This document shows, in pieces, positions 11,375 through 23,107 of a stretch of DNA of 64,000 nucleotides. The translations under genes were made by a program, and so were the position numbers. Location of the stretch: NCBI GenBank assembly GCA_958298945.1, contig OY282605.1, positions 41,952,811 through 42,016,810 on the forward strand, read 5' to 3'. Positions within the stretch are counted from its first letter, which is position 1. Every line of letters starts with the position of its first letter. This DNA comes from Atherix ibis. Its lineage: Eukaryota > Arthropoda > Insecta > Diptera > Athericidae. The notes under the pieces were generated by a model. It made no database searches, was not told where the DNA came from, and worked only from the letters and a program-made list of their open reading frames with translations.

Positions 11375-12178
11375 TATAGGCCAAATATATAATAAAGTTA
11401 TTCATTTTAAAGTTTAAAAAAGACAATACTCTTTTTTATAAGCTATTAAATAAATATATTATATAGTAAAATTTATCATTTTAAATTTTGATTTATTTTT
11501 ACTATAAAAAAAATGCATTTAAATTGTAAAAACTTTCTATAATCAAAATAATTTTGCTCTCACAACGTTTCGTACTTCGAAGAGGAGATTTAAGATGCTC
11601 ATATTTCGTGCTTGTCTTAAATTGAGCTTTAATAACCCACTTAAAACTGTGGAACAGCCATTATATCCTGAGAATTTTTGAGCTGGATTTCTTTGGAAAT
11701 ATAGAAGGGGAGACTGAGCACAAGGGCCGTATGGTAACCAATTTTGACTATCCTTAAACTGAAGGTTTTTATCTGGACGAAAAGTTCCCAAGGCGCATAA
11801 TGTTAACATTATTTTTTGATGATGTCTATGGATTTCCAAGTTTGATACTACAGGACTTACATAAAAAAAATCGTATTTTAACAGACAGACACGATTTTTT
11901 ACGAATTTTTTTATTTATTTAAATTTAAAAATATTTTAACAGCCTGAAATATACGAAAAAGTCATTTAAAATTACCCTAAGAGGATCGATTCCTAAAGAA
12001 AATAACGTACAAATATATTTTTTACATAATAATCAGGTTGAGCATTATAATAAATGTTAGTTAATTTTTGGAGAATAAATTGGATAGTCCCTTTACTACT
12101 TTTAATCAAATTTTCTTTAAATTTAAGTTGAAATATTATTTAAATTGTTTGGTCAATTTTGAAACTGATAAATGGAAA
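11375..12178. other. AT-rich spacer with possible old transposon scrap
   Basis: A minus-strand frame around 11543-11839 is open for 98 residues and slightly richer in GC than its surroundings. It matches nothing I recognise with confidence. The remainder is AT-rich with no feature. Confidence 0.35.
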
Positions 12179-12673
12179 GGGTTTTTGAATAAGAACTTGA
12201 CAACTTTTTTTTTAAATATCTCGCAAACCATTTACGATATATCAAAACTTTTATTATTGCCTTAAACTACAATCAATGCAATTCTGAATGAAACTCGACT
12301 TCGGTCATATCTCCACCACGGGCACGCTTGCAGCGGTCGATTCATTGAAGCCAATTTTCGATTAGTCGGTCACACAATTCGACGGGAATTGCCGCTATTT
12401 CTCGTTCGATGTTGGCTCTTAGGTCCTCTAACGTCGCCGGCTTGTTGGCATACACCATCGATTTAACGTAGCCCCACAGAAAAAACTCTAGAGGTGTTAA
12501 ATCACAAGATCTCGGTGGCCAATCGAACGGTCATTTTCATCAACGAAGAAAAATAGCCCAATGACGCCACCGGCATGAAAACCGCACCATACACGTACAG
12601 TCACCTTTTATGGATGAGAAGTGGTGTTTAATGAAGCACATTATGGTTTGCAGCACTCCAATAACGCATGTTT

Positions 12674-13656
12674 GTTTGTTTGTTTGTTTTTTTGTAAGGT
12701 CCCTTAGATATATGCCAAGGGCTACTTCATAGCGCCACGACCATGAGGCCATTTGACGACTTCGTAGTACGTGTGGGAATTTATCTGAGAGAGACTGGTC
12801 TGTGGTTAGTAGTATAGAAAGTTGAGAATTTTGTTATATTTTGTGGAGCAGATTAGTATGTTGTAGAAGTTTAAATAGGGGACTAGGGAATGGCGTTGTT
12901 AGATAGAGGAGCTCCATAATGGGAGGAATCCTGCTCGCAAAGCAGTTCTTGGTTATGTGTCATTCCTGTAGAATATGGGTGTCAGTGAAATGGGTGCCAC
13001 AGGGTTGGCAGAAGGGACGATTGGTGTTGCCAAATAAAGTAATGAGTGAGCTTCCGCGCCCAGAATTTCGGTATGGATGTTGAATACACTGGTTTATTAG
13101 TGGTTATCCAATGAGTCAACAAAAAAGTATCGCTATTAGTCCAGTCATCGTGTCTGCGGAAGGCCAATAGTGTTAGTTGCCATTCTGTTGGTAGGCGAGG
13201 CTGATTGGGAATGACTGTGATCACTGGTCGACGAAGTGTTTCTCCAGCCAACTTCTATTGCTAAGTAGGCTATGACGAATTGCGCTAAGTACTGGGTCAC
13301 TCGATGGACCACAAATGGCTTTAAGGGCGGCAAGGCTGTCGCTAAAAATAATAACGCTTTGTTGGCTGGGAATATTGGTCGCAATTTCAATTGCCGTTTT
13401 GATGGCCCACAGCTCCCCGTAATATGGAGCTGTCCTATAAAGGAAGATTCCACAACATAGTACGCGGGTGCTGCAGCCAAAAAGTTCGACGACCGAAAAA
13501 GATGTAATATTGGTGTCAGCGGCGGCATCAGTGAACAAAAGTCGATGATCTTTTAATCCGTCCAACTGTTCAAGGAAAAATTTCCTATATGTGGATGGAT
13601 CAGTTGTAGCCTTATTAAACCTGTCAAGAGAAGCAGTCACTTTCAACTTTGCGAAA
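12674..13656 (-). mobile_element. 5'-truncated I-group LINE with RNase H domain
   Basis: The minus strand shows LLFTDAAADT, APYYGELWAIKTAIEIA and VIIFSDSLAALKAI, the RNase H domain carried by I/LOA-type non-LTR elements. A C-terminal CQPCGTHFTDTHILQE-like zinc motif follows after frame changes. It ends in a (CAAA)n-type tail, seen as TGTTTGTTTG on the plus strand at 12670-12690. The 16-bp CCAATAACGCATGTTT occurs on both sides (12658-12673 and 13657-13672) and is the target-site duplication. The reverse transcriptase and endonuclease are missing by 5' truncation. The target is the F5 transposon around it. Confidence 0.88.
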
Positions 13657-13796
13657 CCAATAACGCATGTTTTGTTTGTTGACGAAGCCATTCAACCAAA
13701 ACTGCGCTTCATCACTGATCGGCAATCACCGACCCGAAATTTCTGTAGTAATTTTTAATTACTTGTAAACGTTCTTCGTTCGTGAGTTATTATATC

Positions 13797-13957
13797 GGGT
13801 TTTTCAATAGCAACTTGACACTTTTGATTTCTTACTTTGAATGTAAACATGATAAAAATGTTTAAGTTATTGAGTGTTTTGATAATGACAGCGCACTGAT
13901 TGATTTAAGGGTGCGTTCACAGTAAGAAATCTAAAGTGTTAAGTTGCTATTGAACAA
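13797..13957. repeat. Inverted-repeat block (41-bp arms) inside the F5 right end
   Basis: Arms 13803-13843 and 13914-13954 are reverse complements with four mismatches, separated by 70 nt. The left arm begins with GGGTTTTTCAATAGC, a second copy of the F5 terminal repeat in the same orientation as the one at 12179. The block therefore looks like a small MITE made of two F5 ends, at or next to the right terminus of the larger element. Confidence 0.75.
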
Positions 13958-13960
13958 TAC

Positions 13961-16038
13961 AATATACAATAATATATTTGAAAATTTCAAAATTGCATTT
14001 ATTTTAAATACTAAATGTTTTAAAAGAATTTTTGTAATTTTGAATTAATAAAAGCTTAAAAATTTTATACAATAATTATTTCAAAAAAAAAAAAATTCCT
14101 GAAATATAAAACATAAAATTTAATATAATAGAATTTTATATTTAATATAATAATAGAAAAAAAAATTCTAAATTATTTTTACTCTTTAATCGAACAAAAA
14201 ATACTATTGTATAATTATAGTATAATTATTCTCCGTTTCAGTTCGATTAGTATCGAAAATAAACATTGGAGCAAACATTCAATTTTCTACTAATTATTTC
14301 GATATAATAAAAAAAAATTATATTTAAAAATGCGGAAAATAAACAAAAATTATCATCAAATCACGAAATACAATAATTTATGAATTTTATTTTCATATGA
14401 ATTAAATTAATTTCGAATTTTTATATAAACACAAATAAATTAGATTCGAACAGAGTTCATATTCATAGTAAACTTTTCTATGAGAAAATCAGATTATGTT
14501 AATTGAAAATTATTAAATTTTAAATATAATTTTACAATAATTATTCCATAGTTTAGATTTGATATTATAATATTCAAAAAAGTGAATTGAAAATTAAGTA
14601 AAAGCACTAAAGGTAAGATTATGTAAAATATGCAAAATCAATGCATGACAAAATATCGATCATAATTTTCGATAATAAATGAGAGATTTTCTTAAAAATG
14701 AGATAATAAATAAAATTCGATAAATTATGCAATACAAACAAACGATAGGAAATATCCTAAAAATAAATAATATCATTTATATTCGATAACTTATTAACAG
14801 CACAGCATCTTATGGAAATATTTAATAAAAATCAAGACCATTTTTGAAAAGTTGTTCCGGTTAATATATTATACAATGCAAATATAATTTAAAAGTAAAA
14901 AGTCTCATGGATTTAAAAATATTTTTTTTTTAAGCAAAAAACATTATATAAAAATTCTCTTGAAAAGTTAATTTTTAAATTTATATTCGATTAAAGTGAA
15001 ATTTGGCGTATAGTAATTATCATTTATAAGATGCACATATTTTTTTTGTTGCCTTAAAAGAATGCAGATTTATGCTATCAATAATATTTAGGGGTAATTT
15101 TTCTAAAAATAATCTACAGAAATGACAAATAATTCCAAGAAAAAAACTATAAAAACTAATAATTATGAGTAAACATATTTAAAAGTTCAGATGCGTTTAT
15201 TCAAAAATCAAGAAGTTTAATGACACTAAAAATGATGAAAAATTATTGTTAAAGTTATCTATAAATAAAAATCTTCTTTTTTTTCAATTACAAATTATTT
15301 TCATCAGTAGAAGTGCAGCTAAATTGCCAAAAAACATTTATATTTTTAATAGCTAGAATAAATTTAAAAATCAATAAAGAAAATTTTATTTTTCTTTCTG
15401 TAATGCAATTAACAATAATTTAAAATGATGTAAAATGAGAGTTTTTTTTTTTGAATTCAATAATTGCTTCTACAAAAATTAAAAAGGAGTTTTCTTTATT
15501 TAAAATCAATCTAAGGGAAGAATCTGCTCTAAATAATGAAATAATTCCAATATTTTTTAAAAGGGTAGTAAGCCAAGAGGAGTTGTGATATTCCCTATTG
15601 ACACCCTTCGAAAATATATCTTAGTAGAATAGTTTTCTGAAAGCAACTGTGAACTTTTCATTTTCTAGACACAACAAATTTCAATTTATTGATTATTTTC
15701 TAGAAATTTTCTAAAGTTCCTAAAATATTTTTGAATATTAACTTTAATTTTATTTAATAATTTTTATTACTAGAAATAATCAGAAAATATTTTTGTAATA
15801 AGAGCTAAAGAAAATTAAAAAAAAATTTTCACAGTCCAAATAAATAATGAATTTGTATAAATATCACTTAAAAATATTTAATTATTATCATATAAGTTTT
15901 CTTATTTTATAGATAATTTTTTTTATGTTTCAATATAATTAACTTACTATCAAACGTCTTTGATCGCATGTGGTATCCTTAATTACTTGAAAATTTGAGT
16001 GTTTTCTTCTCTCTAATATCTTCTTTATTTTAATATCA
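13961..16038. other. 2-kb AT-rich intergenic region
   Basis: I see no gene, element or long repeat here. The composition is strongly A+T with many homopolymer tracts on both strands. Confidence 0.6.
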
Positions 16039-16040
16039 TA

Positions 16041-17327
16041 CGAAGGTCATTCAACAAGTACTTAGCCTCACCGCCCGATGGAACTGCTGTCACAAAAAAA
16101 AATTTACCATCGTGCAGTATATTTTTTTAGTAGCCTACTGTCAAAGTTTCAGTCTATTCCCTTCATTAATTTTGTTTTGAGAGCCTTTGAAAGCGAGCGT
16201 GTCGGTCGGTTGCACAAAAATGGAAAAAGAACAATATCGTTCGGTGATTAGATTCTTGTTTTTAGAAGGGAAAACGCGCAGTGAAATCAAAGATCGCTTG
16301 GATGCTGTGTATGGTGACTCTTCTCCTTCGATGGCGACCGTCAAGAATTGGTTCAACGAGTTTGTTCGTGGCCGCACGTCGGTTTTTGATGAGCCACGCC
16401 CAGGTGCCCCAAAAACGGCTGCTACGGAGGAAAACGTTAAAAAAGTCCACGATCTCGTGTTGGCAGACCGTCGATTGAAGGTTCACGAGATAGCTGAGAC
16501 TGTGAGCATCGCAGTAGGAACGGTGCATCATATTCTACACGAAGAACTGGGCATGAGAAAGCTGTCGGCGCGATGGGTGCCGCGTTTGCTCACACCGGAA
16601 AACAAGCGCAACCGTGAGACCACATTGGCGACGTGTTTGGCGCTGTGTCAGCGCAATCCAGCGGAGTTCTTGCGTCGTTATGTGACCGTCGACGAAACAT
16701 GGATTCACTGGTACACACCAGAGACCAAGGAACAGTCGAAACAGTGAACTTCACCCGGCGAACGTGCTCCGAAGAAGGCGAAGACTGTTCGATCGGCCGG
16801 AAAGGTGATGGCCACCGTTTTCTGGGATTCACAAGGTGTGATCCACATCGATTACCTCGAGAAGGGTAAAACAATCACGGGGCGCTACTATGCTGACTTA
16901 TTGGGCCGATTTGACGTCGAATTGAAGAAAAAGCGCTTTGCGAAGAAAAAAGTGTTGTTCCACAACGACAACGCGCCGGCTCACACCTCCGCCGTGGCCA
17001 TGGCCAAATTGGTCGAATTGCGCTACGAATTGCTGCCCCATCCACCGTACTCTTCAGATTTGGCCTACTGTGACTACTTTTTGTTTCCAAACCTGAAAAA
17101 ATCACTCGCCGGTAATAGATTTGGGTCGAATGAGGAGGTCATCGTCTCCACGGAGGCCTATTTTGCTTCCCTCGAGAAAATGTATTTTTTGGACGGGTTA
17201 AAAAAGTTAGAGCATCGCTGGGCCAAGTGTATCGAGCTTGAAGGAGATTATGTGGAAAAATAAATTGCCACCTTTCCAAAATTTTCGTTTTTCTTTTGTA
17301 GGCTAAGTACTTATTGAATGAGCCTCG
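16041..17327 (+). mobile_element. F1 mariner, copy b, full length with one stop codon
   Basis: Complete 1287-bp mariner between TA duplications (16039-16040 and 17328-17329); ends start CGAAGGTCATTCAACAAGTA and finish with the inverse. The transposase runs in one frame from MEKEQYRSV at 16220 to the TAA at 17263, 347 codons, the usual mariner size. An N-terminal helix-turn-helix region is followed by VTVDETWIHWY, FHNDNAPAH and DLAYCDYF, which hold the three catalytic Asp residues (D34D). The only break is TGA at 16745-16747, where related copies have TGG (QSKQ|W). Two otherwise conserved residues differ (HND for HHD, AYCD for APCD). It is the best-preserved copy of its family in the window. 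I do not assign it to a named mariner subfamily. Confidence 0.95.
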
Positions 17328-17664
17328 TACCTTAATCCAAATATCAGTTAATACTGAATATTTTCCCTATTAAAACTAGTATTGCCACATTTGCACAATA
17401 CACATATGTATACCTATGATATCTTAACTATTGCAATACTATAACTACTACCAGTTCAGATTATACTACCATTCATACACAAATCATATCCAAATATTTA
17501 AAAAGCTATAAAAATAGTTACAATATCATAGAATAAAAAATCTCCAAGATTGACCTATTAATAGAGAGATGGAATGTATATTCTTAGAAATGTGTTCATG
17601 TTACTTTTACCCTCTGTTAAAAGTCACCGATTCCAATATATCTTCTTGTTTTCTTTTTTATAAG

Positions 17665-17798
17665 GTAATTGCGCTAAAGAAATTCTGAGTATCCTTTATA
17701 ATGTTTTGGCATATTGTCCATTAGATGAGATAAACGGTAGCGAGATTCAGCATAAAATTATGTGCAATCCTGGCCAATTCACTGGAACACTGTTTAGG
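17665..17798 (+). other. Possible orphan exon
   Basis: A 134-nt open segment lies between a TTTTTTATAAG acceptor and a GTAAAC donor. It reads NCAKEILSILYNVLAYC and then CNPGQFTGTLF, with three cysteines. A stop lies just before the acceptor, and the composition is richer in GC than the flanks. No neighbouring exon is found and no family is recognised, so this may be chance. Confidence 0.2.
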
Positions 17799-18059
17799 GT
17801 AAACACAATAAAATAAGGTAAGACATAAGATATTACGGTAGAGTCCTCAATATTTTTTCCACCTGACTAGTAAATGCAATAGCGTTTTAGAAGAACGTGC
17901 TAATAAATAGATGAAATTGAAGTAAAAATAGCATAAGATTAGATGGAGTGAAAATATCGCTAAATGAAACCAAAAAAATTTGATGAATTTTTGGTGGTCA
18001 TTCCAATGGAAGTTGGAAATGGAAAAAACTGAGATTACTGTAAGGACAAAAAACAGTAA

Positions 18060-18240
18060 ATTAAAGTAGAAATAACTGATAAGAGATCATTTTGAAAATT
18101 GCACAAAGAGTCGGAGTTAGAATGGTACCCTGCGGAACACCACCATTTATTTGGTGAAGTGTAGACTTGAAGCCATCTAAAACAATGTGCAGTGACCGAT
18201 TTGAAATTTAGCTTCTAATTCATTTGAAGAGGCAATAATC
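18060..18240 (-). mobile_element. LINE reverse transcriptase relic
   Basis: The minus strand reads HIVLDGFKSTLHQINGGVPQ and then GTILTPTLCAIF, the reverse transcriptase GVPQG block of a non-LTR element (the usual form is NAGVPQGSILSPTLF). It is only about 50 residues long, with stops on either side. The clade cannot be decided. Confidence 0.55.
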
Positions 18241-19096
18241 TTTAAAAAAAATTATATAATAATGCTACACTCCCCACAGAAATAGAGAGTAAAAATTACT
18301 TACACATATACTACTAATAAATCGATCAAATTGGATATAATCAAAAATAAACTTTTAAACCTAAAATACAGTTGATAGCCTATCATATATAAATTTGAAG
18401 TGCTAATAATCTTTTAAATTTCTATAAAAACCAATCTCTTCAATCGGAAATACAACGAAAAATCATTGATCATCCATTCCATGTGCTACTCGTTATAAGA
18501 AGTTTTAGTCCCGATTTACCTACCATCGCTGGATAAGTATTTTTGGAAAAACATTATTTTTGTACTTTTATATAATTTATAAATTTAAAAAAAAAACGGC
18601 AAACTTAAATTATTATTTTTTTTAAAATTATGAATCCCATTGTATAATTAGCTATTATTTCATGTTTTCTTTTATATGAAATTAAAATTATCAGCCATAA
18701 ATATTGTATTATTAATAAATAAATCAAGAAAATCAATAAAAAACCACTGAATAATTTTTTGCAAAATTGCATATCATTTTAATTCTTGTAATTTAACCAA
18801 AACAATCTCATTGGAGGAGTTATCAGTAAAATGATTAGTAATTTCTCACATTAAATTTCGATTTGCAATGAAAAAATTGCCAAAAATTTTGACACGTTTT
18901 TATTAATGATTGTCATCGCAATTATAGAATAAAACTTTCATAATAAAACTAATTATTGTACGGATAATTTTAAAAATGCCTATAAATTTTTAACAAATTC
19001 ATATTTGCATTAAATTATACTATATTCTCATATTTAATAATATTTCAATTAGTTCTTGTTAGTATCAAGTAAGAGAATATTTTTACAAAACGAATA

Positions 19097-19782
19097 ATGA
19101 TGGTACGAAAGAGCTTTACACTTTTCTACATTTTATTGCTAATACCAACAGCAGATTCTGAAGTAAATTTTTTTTAAATAAATTAAATATTATAAAAAAA
19201 AAAATTGTATTTTTTAGCGAGTTCTTTCTATATCAATGAAATCCATAAAAGTAATTAATTATCGAAAATATTTAAAAGTGAGTCTTGTTAATTTGACAAG
19301 TAAAAGTCCACTTTTTTTTAATATAACAATGGATATCAAACAGGAACAGGCCGATTTGCTTATAAATGGCTTACTAGGTTTTAGGAGAAGGAATAAAGTT
19401 TACAATTTGGCTAATATAACGTTCACAGTGTGCAAAATTTTAGGTGGCCGAGAACCGATGAGTGCAGTTAGTAAGCTTATAGGCTCCATTCGGATTTTTT
19501 TCGAACAATTCAAAAAGTGCCCAATTCAACCGGTATGTAAATAGGAAAATTTTTACATTTTTCCATAATACAAACATCAATTATAATATAATCGAAAATA
19601 ATATAAAGTTTTTATTTTAATAGGGATTTTATCAATATGCAAATATTACTTCGTATGCGAGATTTCCATTTCTTCCAAAAGGGACGTTCGTATTGCGAAT
19701 TTATCTTTATAATAAAAAAAAGACTTTATTAACTTTTTTAGAAGTTCTTACAGAAAATACACGAATATATACATTGCTATAA
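19097..19782 (+). CDS. DUF1091-family secreted protein, gene B
   Basis: Exons 19097-19162, 19218-19532 (315 nt) and 19624-19782, all phase 0, giving 179 residues. Exon 1 is a signal peptide (MMVRKSFTLFYILLLIPTA); a second ATG at 19100 could equally be used. The conserved core is present: MKSIKVINYRKYLKVSLVNL, ITFTVCKILGGREPMSAV (Cys94), KKCPIQP (Cys123) and FLPKGTFVLRIYLYN. Unlike A, C and D it lacks both the first cysteine (RVLSIS where C and D have GRVCA) and the last one near the C-terminus. The two losses together suggest that those residues normally form a disulfide. Four N-glycosylation sequons are visible. No clear TATA box is seen. Splice sites and frame are intact, so it is probably functional. 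Confidence 0.82.
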
Positions 19783-20119
19783 TTTACAATTTCTTACAAA
19801 AATAATATTCAATCTAATTATAAAAAGGACATTTAATTTTTGGTGCTTATTAAACAAATGATTTCTGTATTTGAATTTGTATTTTGTTTTTTAAATGATA
19901 TAAAAATAATATTCTACATATTTCTGAAATATTTTAAAATTATTTTTTTTTTAAATTCTAAAATAACAACTAAGTAAAAGTTTCTATTAAAAATTTAGAT
20001 CTCAAAAGGTTACCTTTATGATGAGTCAGAAAAAAATGAATTTTTACCAATAACCAAAAAAAGGAAGTGCGAAAGCAATATGATAAGTCAATGATAAATT
20101 AGCTGAATATTTTCATATT

Positions 20120-23107
20120 AATTTGGACAAAGTTCAATTTCGTGTATTGATTAAATACAATTTTTTGATGAGAAAAAAAAACAATATTTAAACAAATACC
20201 AAGCCTAAAAGTTATTATACAGAGCCCTCACTATTGTATGGAATGATTAAGACAAGTACCCAGAATATCCAATTTAGGTCACCACCGAAGAAATAATTAA
20301 TAAAATCCACAATATCGTTTTTAATACCTTTATAAGACTGTATAAAATAGCTGACAGTGTATCGTAAATATCTTGAAAAAATTTGTAGGCAATATCTTAC
20401 ATGAAATTTTGCATATGAGAAAGCTATGGGTGCCCCCTTTTCTTACATCTGACCAAACACAAGTTCGTATAATGGCTTCATTGGACTATTTAAATATTTT
20501 TAAGTGTAATCGAAAATGATTTTTGCAAGGTTCATAATTGTTGATAAATTCAATTAAAATAATAGACTCCCCATTAGCAAATGTGCATCAAAGTAGGTCA
20601 AAATGGTTCCATCGATAGAAAAGGTTTTGGCTAAAATTTTATCGGATACACAAGGTATAATCAGCATCGACCGTCTTAGAAAAAGAAAAATGATAATAAG
20701 ACAGTATTGTCCTTAATTATTAAACCATTTAAATAATGAAATCAAAAGGAAAACTACTATAGCATTTGGTAAAGAAAAATGTTTTGTCTCAACATGAAAA
20801 TGCACTTATACATTAATCGGTAACTGCAATAGCATAATTAATAGAATTACATTATTAATAATTTTTCCACCCATCATATTCTCTAGAATTGACTCCTATT
20901 TTTCTGTTCCCTAACTTTTAGAAATGGCTTCAAGGAAAGAAATCAAACTTGTAAATGGGAAAGTTGATTGGGACATTTTTAGACAGAACTTAGACCAACA
21001 GATTCATTTACAACAAAGCCTTAAGAACTTACAAGAAATAGACGATGCCGTAACTGACTTGACTGTTTGCATACAGAACTCAATCACTAACGTCTACATA
21101 AATCATAGCAAAAATTTCGCAGCTTGATAAGTGAGAAACGTCGAGCCAGAGCCCAGTGGCAACGTTCAAGAATGCCAAATGAGAAGAAAAAACTGAACCA
21201 ACTACAACGAAAACTGAAACAAGAAATAATTAATTATAATAACGAACGATTTACTGAATATATAGAATCACTAACAACTAATAAGTCACTCTGGACCGCT
21301 ACCCGACGAATTCTCAAATACAAAACAGCTACACACCCACTCCGGAATACCGACGGAACCTGGGCAAAAACGGATAAACAGAAAGTCGACATCTTCGGCA
21401 AACACTTAGAAAACATCTTTTAATTTCACGAAGATGTCCAAGACATTCTGCATGACGAACAAATATTCCGACAAATATCAACTCAGTTGCCCAAAAGTCC
21501 ACTTCCTAGGTTTTTTACTCCTTCCGAAGTTAAATTCACAATAGAACACCTTTCCAACAAAAAAGCCCCAGGATATGATCTAATAACTTTAGAATCCCTG
21601 TGGAAGTTTTCCATAATTAAGATGATCCCAAAACCCAATAAGCCCAAAAACCTTCCTACCTCATATAGACCTATAAGCCTCCTTCCCATGTTATCAAAAA
21701 TCCTAGAAAAATTAATCCTAAAACGCCTTTATCCCATTTTTGAAACCGAGGATGTCATTCCTCAGCATCGGTTTGAATTTCGACCTGAGCATTCCACTAT
21801 CCAGCAGTGTCATCGCGTAGTCGACTACATAGCGTGTTCGCTAGAGCGAAAGGAATACTGCCCAGGAGTGTTTCTTGACATTTCGCATGATTTCGACCGT
21901 TTATGGCACCCTGGATTGCTTTGGAAGTTGCAGCGAGTCCTACCATCGGGTTATTTCCAAATCCTTAACTCTTATCTCTCAGACCGATATTTTCAGGTAG
22001 CTGAAAATATGGAGTACTCTGACATTTATCCAATTTCCGCCGGTGTCCCTCAAGGAAGTTTCCTAGGTCCTATTCTATATAACATTTATACCCATGACAT
22101 TCGTTGCCACAACAACATCCTAACCGCAACATATGCTGACGATACAGCCATCCTGACGCATCACAAAGATCCTTCCATAGCCATTAGTATCCTACAGAAC
22201 CATATCCACTCCTTAGAAACTTGGTTCAAAAGGTGGAGAGTGAAGGTAAATGAGCAAAAATCTGTTCATGTAACTTTCACACTCTGCCGAGAACAAATTG
22301 CCGACATAACCCTAAACGGCAGTATTATTCCACAAAAAATAGCGTACGTTACCTTGGACTTATATTCGACAAACGGTTAACCTGGAACCTTCATACGAAA
22401 ACTAAAAGACGTGAACTTAACGGACGATACAAACAATTATTACATCTCCTAGATAGTAAATCAAAACTTACAACAACAAGTAAACTATTACTATACAATA
22501 CGGTTCTGAAACCAATATGGACATATGGTCTAGAACTTTGGGGTTCGACTAAGCATTCCAACTCCCTTCCAATCCAATCCCTACAATCCCGAATCCTTCA
22601 TAAAATTGTCAATGCCCCGTTTTATGTGCGAAACACTGTTATCCACCATGACCTAAATATTCCATTTGTTCGTGAACTATGCATCTCCCGATATAAAAAA
22701 TTCCATTCGCATCTATTCTCCCACCCTAATCCTTTAGGAAGGGAACTTTTCACTCCAACCCTTCCAGTATACACCCATCGACGTTTAAAACGACGATGGC
22801 CGAGAGATTCTCTAAAATTATAAAATAAAATTACCCTGTTCTAGAGGTAACATCGATGGGTGTTTTCCTCCACATGTCTTCATATCCATGTATATTCCCG
22901 CAAAAAATCTGCTTGTTACTAGCATAAGTAGTTGTAGATAACATTTAAAAGAAAAAAAAAATTTGTCTTCAATTCTAAAATTATAGCTTAAAACCGAGAT
23001 CTATTTTCCAGAGTTTGACAAATATCACTATACCGATGTTACAACGGAATTGGAATATTGTTGGATGAAGTGTATTTGGCTAATAGGAGATAATATTAAA
23101 AAATAAA
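20120..23107 (+). mobile_element. Old mariner F6, split by a jockey insertion
   Basis: The left part (20120-20856) decodes, with many stops and shifts, to DKVQFRVLIKYNFL, VTTEEIINKIHNI, RKLWVPPFLTSDQ, LSDTQGIIS and VTAIA-stop-LIELH, which is mariner transposase from its N-terminus to just after the second catalytic block. The right part (22985-23107) resumes with TEIYFPEFDKYHYTD and LEYCWMKCIWLIGDNIKK followed by TAA, the usual mariner C-terminus. Between them sits a jockey element. About 40 residues covering the PPYSPDL region are missing at the junction. Terminal repeats are not recognised. Confidence 0.75.
20857..22961 (+). mobile_element. 5'-truncated jockey LINE with reverse transcriptase and poly(A)
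   Basis: The most complete jockey copy in the window. It begins in the linker after the endonuclease (MASRKEIKLVNGKVDWDIF), has a TGA at about 21125, then KRRARAQWQRSRM, KKAPGYDLIT, IPKPNKPKNLPTSYRPISLL, FLDISHDFDRLWHPGLLWKL, SAGVPQGSFLGPILYNIYTH and the catalytic YADD near 22135. The jockey C-terminus follows (WTYGLELWGSTK, RNTVIHHDLNIPFV). Relative to other copies, the segment between LIT and LWKFSIIKM (about 21590-21600) is deleted. It ends in a 3' UTR and an A-rich tail at about 22947-22961. It lies inside an older mariner. Confidence 0.92.

Larger units (their letters stand above)
12179..13957 (-). mobile_element. F5-type ITm transposon, second copy, split by a LINE
   Basis: Left end GGGTTTTTGAATAAGAACTT at 12179; right end is the inverted form finishing near 13957. 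The minus strand near 12530-12290 encodes DWPPRSCDLTPLEFFLWGYV, NKPATLEDLRANIEREIA, one stop after ENWLQ, then DRCKRARGGDMTEVEF, the C-terminal part of an IS630/Tc3-like transposase. The last acidic residue is Glu (LTPLE) where the copy at 4707 has Asp (LTPLD). The element is interrupted at 12674-13656 by a LINE flanked by a 16-bp duplication. Upstream of the catalytic region the transposase is too decayed to follow. Confidence 0.78.

Noticed and set aside
11543..11839. 98-residue minus-strand frame near other transposons
   Set aside because: A weak resemblance to the NWPPxxxD region of ITm transposases could not be sustained along the frame.
16590..17105. Open frames on the strand opposite the F1 transposase
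   Set aside because: The same antisense frames recur in every F1 copy because of the codon pattern of the transposase; no gene.
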